NCBI GenBank assembly: GCA_032622095.1
Contig: CP136061.1
Span: forward strand, 249,501,582 to 249,565,581
Source: Siphonodentalium dalli
Taxonomy: Eukaryota > Mollusca > Scaphopoda > Gadilida > Siphonodentaliidae
Direction of reading: 5' to 3'
DNA length: 64,000 nt
Shown here: piece after piece, positions 23,007 through 33,004 of the stretch
Layout of the letters: every line of letters begins with the position of its first letter
How positions within the stretch are numbered: position 1 is the first letter of the stretch
Program-made: the position numbers and the translations under genes
The notes under the pieces: model-generated
The model's input: the letters and a program-made list of their open reading frames with translations, nothing else
Told to the model about the DNA's origin: nothing
Database searches by the model: none

Positions 23007-23437
23007 CTAGCCGATGAGCCCGACGTTGTCCGGGCTATTCAAAAACCAAATTTCAAGTCGATAGCTCTACCCAGCCCGAAATTTCAAGTCGATAGCTCTA
23101 CCCGTTTCCGAGATCTGGTCTGCGCATGCGCGAAGCTGGCGTCGCACGGGCTCGGCGACCCGATAAAATTCGTATCCGGGGCAAGATACATTCACATAGC
23201 AAATTTCAAGTCGATAGCTCCACCCGTTTCCGAGATCTCGTCTGCGCATGCGCGAAGCGGGCGCCGCACGGGCTCGCCAATACGACAACGTTCACCGCCT
23301 GGTCAAACTACACACACGTACCAAGTTTCGTCCCGATCGGTCGAGAATCGTAGATTTGTATAAATGACAGACAGACAGACAAACAAACAAACAAACAAAC
23401 ATACATACAGACAGAGGTCTTCAAAATATATATGAGA
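23007..23437 (-). mobile_element. Non-autonomous Helitron 7
   Basis: The head is CTAG, the spacer CCGATGA and the hairpin GCCCGACGTTGTCCGGGC. There are two 122-bp GCGCATGCGC subrepeats. The tail is as in element 6, with an ACAA/ACAG microsatellite. Confidence 0.85.
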
Positions 23438-23985
23438 CTAGCCGATGAGCCCGACGTTGTCCAGGCTATTCAAAAACCGACGAAATTTGTATCCGGGGCA
23501 AGATACATTCACATAGCAAATTTCAAGTCGATAGCTCCACCCGTTTCCGAGATCTGGTCTGCGCATGCGCGAAGCTGGCGTCGCACGGGCTCGGCGACCC
23601 GATAAAATTCTTATCCGGGGCAAGATACATTCACATACCAAATTTCAAGTCGATAGCTCCACCCGTTTCCGAGATCTCGTCTGCGCATGCGCGAAGCTGA
23701 CGTCGCACGGGCTCGGCGACCCGATAAAATTCTTATCCGGGGCAAGATACATTCACATACCAAATTTCAAGTCGATAGCTCCACCCGTTTCCGAGATCTC
23801 GTCTGCGCATGCGCTGCACGGGCGCCGCACGGGCTCGCCAATACGACAACGTTCACCGCCCGGTCAAACTACACATACGTGCCAAGTTTCGTCCCGATCG
23901 GTCGAGAATCGTAGATTTGTATTAATGACAGACAGACAGACAGACAAACAAACAAACAAACAGAGGTCTTCAAAATATATATGAG
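23438..23985 (-). mobile_element. Non-autonomous Helitron 8, right edge of the array
   Basis: This is nearly identical in plan to element 7, with three subrepeats. It ends GAGA and is followed by T in TTAACATAAT. This matches the uninterrupted A/T junction near 54455, as expected for Helitron insertion between A and T with no target duplication. Confidence 0.87.
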
Positions 23986-24249
23986 ATTAACATAATAATA
24001 AAGTTCTGGCATTGACATCGACACCATTGAGCTAAGCTCTTACGCCACTACACGTGCCAATAATACACGTGTGTCTTACTAAACAATAGGAGGCCGAATT
24101 TAGGGGCTAATTATGTGATAAATACTTTTATATTTTCGTCTGTCTGTTGTCTGCTCATTTTTGCATGAATTCCCATCCAAATGAATAATAGACCATTCCA
24201 ATATAAACTTTTATAACTGAAAGGAGTAATCCATCAAGTAAAGAAAGTG
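23986..24249. other. Right flank of the Helitron array
   Basis: This stretch continues the sequence that stood to the right of the array before insertion. It is paralogous to about 54456-54700 (GTTCCGGCATTGACAT, AATACACGTGTGTCT). There is no gene. Confidence 0.7.
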
Positions 24250-24714
24250 TTAACCCTTTGAGTGCCAGGGCCGATTTTTCTATCAACCCATATACCCTGT
24301 GCCAATGCATTCTCTTATATATGCGAGTCGACCATAGGTCGCCTCGCATATAAAAGAGAATGCATTGGCCTAACAATTTTTCATCATTTGCTATTATTTT
24401 TTACAATTTTTTACAAGTTTAATAATTTTTTCTTATATATATTCTTTAAGACTTATTTTGTAGGTTTAGTGCCAGGGAATCTTACGTTTTTCATGGGCAT
24501 CAAAATTATTACTATGAATACTTGGTGATAGTTTTGAGTTATAACTAAGGTTTTATCCAGTTTGTTTTTAAATTAGCTATAGCATGCTTAAGCATACCCC
24601 AAAAAAATTCAACCCAAAAAAAATCTATAAAAAAACAAAAAAATTGTTTAGGGCCGATTTTACAGACCGTAAATTAGGACCGATGAGATCGGCCCCTGCC
24701 ACTGAAAGGGTTAA
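24250..24714. mobile_element. TTAA-flanked MITE with an internal hairpin
   Basis: The ends are TTAACCCTTTGAGTGCCAGG and CCACTGAAAGGGTTAA. Inside is a 76-bp hairpin made of CAATGCATTCTCTTATATAT and its complement (24300-24371). It belongs to the same superfamily as 50676, 51181, 55022, 55394 and 56214. Confidence 0.8.
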
Positions 24715-24759
24715 GTAAAGAAAGTGTTAAATTAATCAACTATTATTTCCAGCCCACTG

Positions 24760-24875
24760 GCCAGCTGTACCCCATCTGGAGCTATTATAGATCAACACAT
24801 GTGGAGTTGGTGATTGCTTGGAACTCACAAGATACATTAATTATCTGATTAATGACCTGTCCTTCTCATATACTG
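24760..24875 (+). pseudogene. Decayed C-terminal fragment of a third lectin
   Basis: Segments match the lectin A region 7757-7855: GGTGATTGCTTGGAACTCA at about 24808 and AATGACCTGTCCTTCTCATA at about 24852. The rest is scrambled and no frame is kept. It is older than the A/B duplication. Confidence 0.7.
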
Positions 24876-25734
24876 CCCCTGGTCACACGGACCTGATACC
24901 ATGGTATGATTATGTGGGCCCTACCGAATTGCTGATGCTGGTTGGCCAAACTGATGATGCGAAGAAAATGTACCTTTATTTTATTTAAATTTGTCATTTT
25001 TGCATGTGGTGTTTGAATTATCTGAACAAATTCAGAACAAGTCAGTTTTATATATGTGTATAAAACAGTCAAAACATGTTTATTGTTAAATATTTTAATA
25101 ATTACTGTGTTGGATTTTGCAAACAACTCATAATTGAGATGGCTATCTCTGTCGTTTTGCAAACAACAGCACCACCACTCTTAAATATTTTAACAGATAT
25201 GTTCTTGAATGTTTCATACAGACACTGGCTTTTGCACAAATCACTCAGATAAGCCAAACACCACATATTTGACAAATTTTGAAAAAATAAAGGTACTATT
25301 TTCTTAACAGCACCCTCAATAACAACAAATTGCAGATCAGCTGAGGGATATTTACCGCGATTTAGTCTATAAAGCAAGCTTATATGACATGTGATTTCTA
25401 ACAATTTGTTTTCAGATGAAAGAAGGCAACACCGGGTAAAAATTTATTTTATGAAAAATTCAATAGTTGTAACTTGGGACTGGAGCCCTGAGTGCATCTT
25501 TAAAGAAAATACCAGCAAAAGTGGGCCGCAATCTGTGTTCAATTCTTAGAGGGTTTCTATACAAAAAGAGTGCGAAGAAGAAAATAACATAACAAGACTC
25601 ACCCGTAACATTTATCTGCAAGTAACTTTCAATTCGTAGAGGGTTTTTGTACAACGACACACTGAACAACATAGGATATTTGCAGCTCAATTAAACAGGT
25701 TCTTGAAAAATTCAAAATGGGACAGAAGTGCCTG
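24876..25734. other. AT-rich stretch without a recognised gene
   Basis: I see no coding signal. Two related pieces containing AATTCKTAGAGGGTTT lie near 25540 and 25630. They are the only repeat structure noted. Confidence 0.5.
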
Positions 25735-26269
25735 TGTGAAACACTCAGTTATAACAACAGTAACATTCTCACTAGAAATAAATTTCAAGAAGTCGTTGAT
25801 AACTTTCACAAATATCTGTAATTCACTTGTGACATTTTAATGTTCGTGATTGTGGTAACCAAGAAAAGAATGCTATTTGATAAAGCTTACACAAATTAAA
25901 TATTTAGCAAATCGTTGAATGGAACAGGACACACACGTAACAACTTATTAGCTAATCAGACGACAGAGTGCTCCAATGAGAAATTGAATTGTACATCTGG
26001 TAAGAATATCTAGTCCGGGTTACCTGATGTTTTGACATAACAACAGCTTCACTGATAGTTAAAGGATGGCAGTCGTTTTGCAGACCTTACATTGAGTTAT
26101 CTTTTCACTGTCATGTGATGTTCACTTAAATATGTACGTGTCGAGTGTCCTGCCTTGTTCGGTAGTAATCTGGATTCTTGTACAAGTTACAGCCCACCGT
26201 GTTTACATAAAAAGAACAGAGAATGGACCTATCCGTAGGGACCGCCCCAATTTCAAGTATAGCCAATGA
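25735..26269 (+). pseudogene. Broken 5' part of a third lectin gene (leader and signal peptide only)
   Basis: 25735-26131 is a diverged copy of the lectin upstream region, including the acceptor TTTTGCAG ending at 26083. The ATG at 26132 opens a frame whose first 31 residues match the lectin A signal peptide and start of the mature protein. Homology stops after base 26224, and the frame runs 14 more residues to a stop at 26267. What follows is unrelated. It could be a truncated duplicate or an exon split by an insertion. Confidence 0.75.
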
Positions 26270-27590
26270 GCCGATAGCTTAAACCCGGAAGCGACGTACG
26301 CCTGCCTAGTGATGTGAATCGCACCACAAGCGGTGCCTAGATACCATAGTAAGCTGTAGGGAAACTACGAACACCAGAGCAAAATATGTCTTAAAAAGCT
26401 ACAATGGTGTTGAAATGTGCATGTCCGGTTGACGAACGATATTTATACAAATATCCCGGAGTGTTTTAGTTCGGTTTCCTAAACCAGGACGTACTAAAGA
26501 CAGCATATAATCAACGGGGTATCTTCGAGTTGTTTCAATTTTTCAATCTCCTGACACAACACTTTTGAAATTCTGTAAATAAATAGAAGCTCATTTAGTA
26601 TTTAATTTGTTGAACAAATGTGTCCATGAGTAATATATATATGTTGTGTTACTTTATGAAAACATTTTATCACCTTGCGATAATGTTATAACTTGCCATA
26701 GGGGGAATGGGAAGTTAGCAAAACAAACCATAACACCTCAGATAGGGGATCAATTACTAAATAACAGCCCCTTAAATGTTCACACTTCCTATACCGAATG
26801 GGGTATGTTGTTTCACAATGCTTTGTCGGTATGATAAAGGTGATGACAGGAAGTATGATACTATTAATTTCACTGTGTGCTTGCGTAAATACTAATCACT
26901 GGTAATTGAACAATGACAACAAATGGTTCATTAATGATACTTGAACTTGAATAAACTGGTTGTATTTTCGTTTGTCGTGGGACATGCCATTGTTGAGGAA
27001 CACTTGTGCAACTAAGATGAAATGTTGTGTAACTTCAAACCCTGAAGTGTTTTATCAATCCAATAACATGAGAGCACATTCCAACTAACCTAAAATAAAA
27101 GAGACAAAGATATCCACTGTAACATTCTGTAATAACAAAATAAATAAGGATAAATTTTACCGATAATCGGAGGACATGTTCATGTGAGTATTAATTCTAT
27201 ACTTTTCGGAAATACTTGCACGTGCACTAATATCATTAAAAAAAGCATCAATGCATGTTAAATTTGTCTATTGCCATGTTCATTGACTACATTTACACAT
27301 GTAGCGTACCAAATCATTCGAAAATACTGAGAGCACCAATTTAACACGAATATTATCCATTTTATTTAGAAAAAACAACAAAACAAACATGGCAACGATT
27401 AACATGATTTTGTCAAGTGAAACTAGATGGCGTGTGACTGATTAGAAATAATATTACATGTATAGTAGATGAAAGTATGACAGGTCAAGTTGATTTTGAG
27501 ATTATTTTGCCTATTTTCGTCATAACCGTAAATTACGAGGATATATTCCAAATATATCTAAAATTCAGAAAGATAAAAGAAAAAACTTAC
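26270..27590. other. AT-rich stretch without a recognised gene
   Basis: The sequence after the broken lectin (26225-26380) is GC-richer and of unknown origin. The rest is AT-rich with no convincing frame. It would contain the downstream exons of the candidate at 27591-27709 if that is real, but I could not find the CKH half of the motif. Confidence 0.4.
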
Positions 27591-27709
27591 CCGGCTTTGC
27601 AGGAGCACATCGATTCGATAATTGTCTTTGTGATGACGCAGATTTCTATATGTATTTGGTGTGGTGGTTGTGACTTTGCCATCGAGCTATAACACTTCGA
27701 GTCAACCAT
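27591..27709 (-). CDS. Candidate exon of a SWIM-type zinc-finger protein
   Basis: On the minus strand an ATG at 27709 (or 27682) opens a frame of 39 codons ending ESMCSCKA plus GG, immediately followed by the consensus donor GTAAGT. The exon would therefore end in phase 2. A hydrophobic and polar strand pattern followed by CxCxAG is the first half of a SWIM zinc finger (CxCx(n)CxH). Such modules are known in transposase-like and YqaJ-type proteins of invertebrates. The second half (CKH) would have to be on another exon. Without it this remains a suggestion. An in-frame TGA lies just upstream of the first ATG, so this would be a first coding exon. Confidence 0.3.
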
Positions 27710-27940
27710 GATTCATTGGTTAACTTCACTCGTTCTAATGTCATGAATATATCCCTGGGTATAATAATTAAGCCCATTTTCTTGTGCCCTTTTTGATAAT
27801 TTATCAATGCCGGGTAAATAACAAACGTTGATATCGTCTGTAACATTTAAAAGCGAACTTGAAACACAAGATCCGTTCTCATCGGAAGCCATTAAGCAGC
27901 AGCGTGAATTTCGTTACTTATTCCTTATTCAAAAAATTTG
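27710..27940. other. Short spacer
   Basis: This is AT-rich with no coding signal on either strand beyond a 66-codon frame lacking support. If the neighbouring minus-strand exon is real, its promoter would be here. Confidence 0.4.
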
Positions 27941-28434
27941 GGGAAATGTGGCAAATGACCATGACAACGTCTTAAGTAGGACGAGATAAAATTTCCTGTG
28001 AATTTTTTTTTGGAAAAAAGTTCAAAAATGCACGAAATTAGGCAAATTCCGAAAATGAACGGAAATTGGCCGAAACAAGTGCGGGGTCATAAATGGTCAC
28101 CTCGGCCAAAAAATTTGGTCCGAAAAAAAATTGGGTCGAGGCCGAAAAAGTGGGTCGAATCCCAGTTTTCGCTCTGCTCGGTCGGGAAAATTTCGGAAAA
28201 TGTGGCAAACTGGCCACCTGGGCCGAACTTTTTGGGCCGAAAAGTTTTTGGGTCGAGTCCCAAAAAGTGGATCAAATAGAAATTCCCGCTCTGCTCGGTC
28301 AGGAAAATTTGGGGAAATGTGGCAAATGACCATGGCAACGTCTTAAGTACGGCGAGACAAAATTTCCTGTGAAAAACATTTTTGGAAAAAAGTTCAAAAA
28401 ATGCACGAAATTAGGCAAAGTCCGAAAATGAACG
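27941..28434 (+). repeat. Element X, left copy
   Basis: Units contain AAATTTCCTGTGAA, AAATTAGGCAAA and GGGTCGAGTCCCAAAAAGTG, with the motif GCTCTGCTCGGTC twice. The unit is about 375 bp and 1.3 units are present. It stops abruptly at 28434 where GC-rich DNA begins. The inverted counterpart is 35920-36732. Reading frames on both strands are repeat translations. Confidence 0.8.
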
Positions 28435-28891
28435 GGCCCGCATTTCCTTGGCGAGGCGGTGGGTTGGGCTAAACACGAGGGGTCTCTTGCCTTGAAGAGC
28501 TCGATTGCTCCTGTGGTCTTGACACTGCACATACCACCATTACGGTAGCTCAGCCGGTGGTGAGACAGTGGGTCATTGTGGGTGCAGTTCTGGGTTGGTG
28601 CTCCTTTGCTTGGCTCCGGTATTCGGGGTTGGGGAAGTAGGCAGCATGTTCCTTGGCATGTACAACTGCCCACCCTTGTCGCACCACTGGGTGGCACGAA
28701 CCCTATCTTGGCCGTCTAAGGGTTGGCCCGTCGTGTTAAAGGAGACTGTTGTAGCAGTATCCGATGGGATGCTCCTCCTGTGGCATGTATGCATTGACAC
28801 TGTCGAGCTTGTGCAGTTTTCTGGTTTTCTGGCAACCAGGCTTCGATTTGTTTCTCAAAGCTTATGATAGCCTCTCGGACCTTGAGGGTTT
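28435..28891 (-). pseudogene. GC-rich decayed coding sequence downstream of the polymerase fragment
   Basis: Base composition matches the polymerase-like patch and open minus-strand stretches continue (for example 28573-28800), but no family motif is visible. The polymerase motifs B and C expected here were not found. It is probably the eroded continuation of the same element. Confidence 0.35.
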
Positions 28892-29861
28892 TTATGATAC
28901 CTGACTCAACCAGGAAGGCGAGCAGGGGTGTGGGGGCCCATCCCTGCTCTGCGAAATGCTTTCGGAACCAGGCGGGGATGACGGGGTGGATTTCGTCTTG
29001 GAACTACCATTTCTGGACCAAGGCGAACCCGGTGCCGATATCTTGGGAGGAGGGTTCGTTGATTGCGACCCGCGTAATGCGGTGGGCGGGATGCCGGAAT
29101 CTTTCAAAATATGGCTTGGCGCCTCACCGTGGCCTTGGACGCTGGCCGGGTAGCAGGCTTTCATGTCGATGCTGATGATGTCTCGCGTGTCATAGTTCAT
29201 GGAATTCCAGAGGCCATCGTGTTCATGCTCCACACGTGCCTTTTGGATGTCGTCGAGTAGGTTAGCCGGGGTCGGTTTCCAACCATTGTGCTCTTTGGCC
29301 ATTATACTGGCCGCGTGATTCGCACCAAATGCTCGGTCTGCGAGTGACTCATCACCCATATCTCTACAGACGTTCTGGAGGTTTTGGTGAGCCTCCTGTA
29401 TCCTATAGGTGCGACCGTCTTGGAGCACAAACTGGTCGACATTGAGCTGTCTGTCTTGTCCCCCAGCAGCCAGACTGCAATCGGCTCGTCCTGGATTGAC
29501 CCACTCATTGCTTTCCAGACGTCGGCTTCGTAGAAGTGGATCTCCCTGGACTGTGGGAAGTGCATGTCTTTGGACCACCCATGGCCGTTGTGGCAGATGA
29601 GCTCGATTGGTCTGTGCCAGCCCTGGTATTTTCCACTGTTATAGATGTCCTCTCCGGCTATATCCCTGATACTGATCGCTCGCTTCGGTATCTTCTCCAA
29701 GTCTGCAACGTCCTCGATCGTGGTGCCTGTTTGGTGAACTCGCCTCTCTTACCCCCATGGAGGCCATCGGCGTCGTTGGCGTCGACTCTCTCTACTTTCC
29801 ATGTGGAATAGACTGCGCATGCGCCGTCGACTTCAAACTCGTCTTTGGCATCGTTCATCAT
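28892..29861 (-). pseudogene. Family-B DNA polymerase-like fragment, frame-disrupted
   Basis: Open stretches at 29658-29861, 29302-29700 and 28892-29578 lie in different minus-strand frames and look like one protein broken by frameshifts. The last stretch contains DIISIDMKACYPAS, which fits motif A of family-B DNA polymerases (Asp, then Tyr-Pro). Such polymerases are carried by Polinton-like elements, adintovirus-like viruses and related large mobile DNA. The intact protein would be expected to be over 700 residues; only part is here. GC content and codon use differ from all surrounding DNA, which suggests origin from a mobile or viral element. No reconstruction was attempted. The assignment rests on a single motif. 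Confidence 0.45.
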
Positions 29862-30337
29862 GCCAACCCACGGTTCGTCGGCCGGGAGCTTGACCGGTGC
29901 GGGACCTGGATATCCAGGTCAAATTTTCCCTTCTCCCTCAGTTTTCTGAGAACCACACGGCCTTCTTGCACGATATTCCACAAGACATCCCACCGGGGCT
30001 TCCTTATGTCACCGCGCCTCAACAGTTCTCTTCGCATGGTTGGTCTCTTCTCGGGCGCTTTGGCGCGCAGAGACGCTGTAACCTCGGCTTCGATCTGTTT
30101 AATCTCGGATTCTCTCTGACCGCGCTTGTGGGGATTGCTCCAATCCCCAAGAATAGCCGGGAACCGGCCTGTCTTCTGGGCCCGCTGCAGACGTAAAACA
30201 CGCTCTGCGGAACGGTGGGATATAATCGCCATGATCAGTTCAATCTTTTGAAGTGAGGAATACCCTTCAAACCGATATATCTTTGGCTTGGGCTCGAAGC
30301 TCGCGCACAGTAGACATGCCTTGAATGGGTATACCAA
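29858..30337 (-). pseudogene. Basic, Arg/Lys-rich open stretch upstream of the polymerase fragment
   Basis: A 159-codon minus-strand frame with no ATG at its start (TTG) is strongly basic through its centre, with many Arg and Lys in a probable helical region. It abuts the polymerase-like frames and shares their GC-rich composition, so it is probably the amino-terminal part of the same broken gene or a neighbour. I do not recognise a domain. Confidence 0.35.
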
Positions 30338-30455
30338 TTATAACCACATTTCTCTAATAGGAAATCCCAATAGCCGCGAGCCAACCATGTCTTGAATAGG
30401 TATGCCAATTATAACCACACCTATCTAATAGAAAATCTTAATAGCCGCGAGCCGA
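30315..30455. repeat. 71-bp tandem duplication
   Basis: Two units begin CATGCCTTGAATGGG (30315) and CATGTCTTGAATAGG (30386). Both include CCAATTATAACCACA and AATAGCCGCGAGCC. The duplication separates the Cys-rich frame from the basic frame, and its edge supplies the carboxyl end of the Cys-rich frame. Confidence 0.75.
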
Positions 30456-30739
30456 GCAAATTCCATTTCCACGGCCCTTTTCTCTCGGTGCCATAATTTA
30501 TTCTTCTCTTTTATGTAACCACAACTGAAACATAGCGATAGTTGATTCGTTACCCCCTTGCCACACACACGGCATGGTTTTGTACTTTTTCCCTTCCGTT
30601 GTTTGGCCAGATGCACTTTGCAAAAATCTGCAATGCATCGTTTCCCACAGAGGGCAACACAACTCAATGTAAGCAATTGATATGTATTCTTCCCCACCGC
30701 ATTGTGCCTAGTGGGCCGGCCCTGGGCCCTCCTGAACAT
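30425..30739 (-). CDS. Cys-rich zinc-binding small protein of the same mobile element (possibly partial)
   Basis: This is an ATG-started 104-codon frame. Residues 30-70 hold CxxxCxxxxCxxH, then CRVCGKG and CFSCGY, a spacing that suggests two linked zinc ribbons. A basic helical tail follows. I do not recognise the family. It precedes the polymerase-like frames on the same strand, and similar Cys-rich proteins are plausible accessory DNA-binding factors of large DNA elements (inference). The stop lies in the 71-bp duplication, so the original end may have been lost. Confidence 0.4.
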   Translation of the reverse strand: MFRRAQGRPTRHNAVGKNTYQLLTLSCVALCGKRCIADFCKVHLAKQRKGKSTKPCRVCGKGVTNQLSLCFSCGYIKEKNKLWHREKRAVEMEFARLAAIKIFY

Positions 30740-31578
30740 ACTCAGGAAAAGGGGCTGGGGACCGCCAAGCGATTATTAAGTCTTACTAGACTTCTCCAAT
30801 GTGATCTCCTGAGTGACACTGTATTTGTTTTTCTTCCGTTAATGTACTCTGCCTGTTGGGAAATGTGCTGGGGTTTGGAGGGTTTGGGCTGAAAGGCGTG
30901 TATGGCACGATTGGGAGGGTTTTGTGGTGTTTTAGGGAGTTCTATAAAAGTCCAACCAGCTACCCTGCTGCTCACACAATCGGCAATTTAACAATTTCCT
31001 GGTTAGTTTTGACTCTACTTGGGTCCAATTTGTGGCCTGGCATAATGAGCTACTTGCTGCCGATCCTGGCCAATCCCACAAATATTTCGAATCGGTGGCT
31101 GAAGAAATACTAGCTACCAAAACAAATTTGAATTAGAGACAGGGAACCGGGAACTAAAATATTTAAACGGAGGCTGAATAAGGAACACGGAGAAAGGAAC
31201 TGAATGCATGGACTTCCCACACACGAGAACAAAGCCACATCCCTGCATGGTCACGACAAAAGTATTCCCCAATCTCAGTCAGGCACGGAGTCATCAAGTA
31301 CATTTCTATTCTTGGGAATAACGTCGGTCATCGAAATTGATACATTGTCTGTGAACGTTGCAATGACGTCAAATACAGGAATCTATTTTGCTACATCAAA
31401 TGACACCGGTCGCCCTTTTATCAGAACTTGATACCGGTCGATTTCGATAATCGGTCGAAAGCGACATTTTGAAAATAAAGAATAATGAATAGGGAATAAG
31501 TTCCAATTGTCATGTTCGTCTCTTTAACACATATTTGGGTGTAATTTTCGAATAGCCGACAATGTCATTACACATGCA
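30740..31578. other. Stretch without a recognised gene
   Basis: GC content falls back toward the genomic background. Several short frames exist on both strands, but none has family resemblance, splice signals or composition supporting a gene. Confidence 0.5.
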
Positions 31579-32167
31579 TTAAAGGGGTACTGTACGCCAA
31601 ATGTTGTTGTTGGTTTCTATAGTCTCCGAGTCAGAGAATAAGGTAACAAATTTTTCATTATTTGAAAGTCTGTTGAGTACGAAGTAGTGTTACGGATGAC
31701 AAATTTACCGGAATGCAAAAATACAAATTGTCGTTGTCGAGTAATTTTTGTAGTTTTCAACCAAATGAATCAAATAAAAGTTATATTATAGGCATACTAG
31801 TCCAATATAATCATTTAAGTTATTGTATCGTCGCTAGTCAGTGAGTGACTTGAGTGTTCTCCCCGTATCATTATAATATTTTAAGCAATCGTGTGTGCGA
31901 TCGGTTTAACATCCAGTATCCCTCAATTACTTTATTTTGATTACGGAAATTCGTAATTTAATTGACGCCATTTTATGGCTCCAGTCATAAATTCAATTTA
32001 TATCAAATAATTAACTTTTAAATTATTAAATTTTAAGATAGCATATTAACCTGAGCGTTTACAGAATACATCTTCGACTCAAATTACTTATGTTTCTATA
32101 TATTATCGATATTAGATCGTTGTTGTCACCGGAAATTTAATGCAAATGGCGTACAGTACCCCTTTAA
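31579..32167. mobile_element. 589-bp MITE, TTAAAGGGGTACTGTACGCC termini
   Basis: The two ends are exact inverted repeats of about 20 bp (GGCGTACAGTACCCCTTTAA at the right), flanked by TTAA. The interior is AT-rich and noncoding. A second, truncated copy lies at 36733-37180 in the opposite orientation. Confidence 0.92.
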
Positions 32168-33004
32168 GTCATAACTCTGTACAATACGTATCGGTTAATT
32201 AATGCGAAATAATGAATCGTCCATTATAACAATCAGACAACATTGGGCTCATATTTTATCACTTGTGATACATCCAGATGACAGTTTTACTGGTCAGATC
32301 TGATACAACAAAATAGACACGAACTTGTGTATACCAAATGGGAAGCCAATATAACACCGTATATAGTTCCGTTCCGAAATTATGATACCAAACATAGCGA
32401 CTAAGGGGCGGCAAGGTTGAGTAATTGGACGGGATATGCTGACTCCCATTCATTCAATTTTAACATATAATATATTAAATTGAATTACGTGTATGGATAT
32501 GAAATTGTTGAGAAAAAGTTGAGAATTGAAAGCGAAAGTCCACACATAACAAGACAGTCAATGACTGTGGGGTAGCTCACCAGACTGCAAAGACTGATAA
32601 GACTGGGACTCTGGAGACCAAAACAGTTTGCACTTTTTATAATCACTTTAAAAGAATTAGATTTAAACAGGATATGTGGCTAGAGAGACTGTAAGTATGT
32701 AGATTGGTGAAAATCAACCTTGAAATTGCCAACTGTACACTACTGATCACCCCCCTCCTCCAGCTCAACAAGTCCCCTCCTGACCGGGCACCAGATTCCC
32801 AAGTCTTAGGTTGGAATTTCACAACCGACACCTCAAACTTTCTCAATTTGGAAATTTCCAATCTCACAAGCGCCTTTTTCTAAAACCATTTAGACATGTT
32901 TAAAGCCCAATTATCCATGGACCCAAAACACAATACATGTATGTCAGACCAATCAGTCAGGTGGTTCCAAGGTAGATGTTTTATGAATTTGGTATTTCAA
33001 TGAT
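32168..33004. other. AT-rich stretch without a recognised gene
   Basis: I see no coding or repeat signal that I can support. The 74-codon minus-strand frame at 32643-32867 is not supported by any motif. Confidence 0.5.

Larger units (their letters stand above)
18781..23694. promoter_or_regulatory. Repeated TGCGCATGCGCG motifs (NRF-1-type sites) in Helitrons 2, 4, 7 and 8
   Basis: Full matches to the NRF-1 consensus YGCGCAYGCGCR lie at 18781, 20553, 23121, 23243, 23560 and 23683. Sister subrepeats carry TGCGCATGCGCT, a one-base mismatch. Function is inference from the motif alone. Confidence 0.4.

Noticed and set aside
23007-23045. CCGATGAG, a GC stem and TTCAAA resembling a hammerhead ribozyme core
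   Set aside because: The core needs CTGATGA and GAAA around stem II. Here the first is CCGATGA and the second is not in place, and the sister elements diverge from it completely. The Helitron 3' hairpin explains the conserved stem better.
18694-23984. Many 70-150-codon frames on both strands with RARATPVQRMRRRDL-type repeats
   Set aside because: They are translations of the 122-bp Helitron subrepeat in several frames. The unit is not a multiple of three and all frames are equally open.
28087-28346. Overlapping frames on both strands of element X
   Set aside because: They are open on four frames at once and recur in the inverted copy at 36 kb, so low stop density from repeat composition explains them.
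28540-28575. GTAGCTCAGCCGGTGGTGAG resembling a tRNA box A
   Set aside because: No box B or cloverleaf follows at the right distance. It lies in the GC-rich coding relic.
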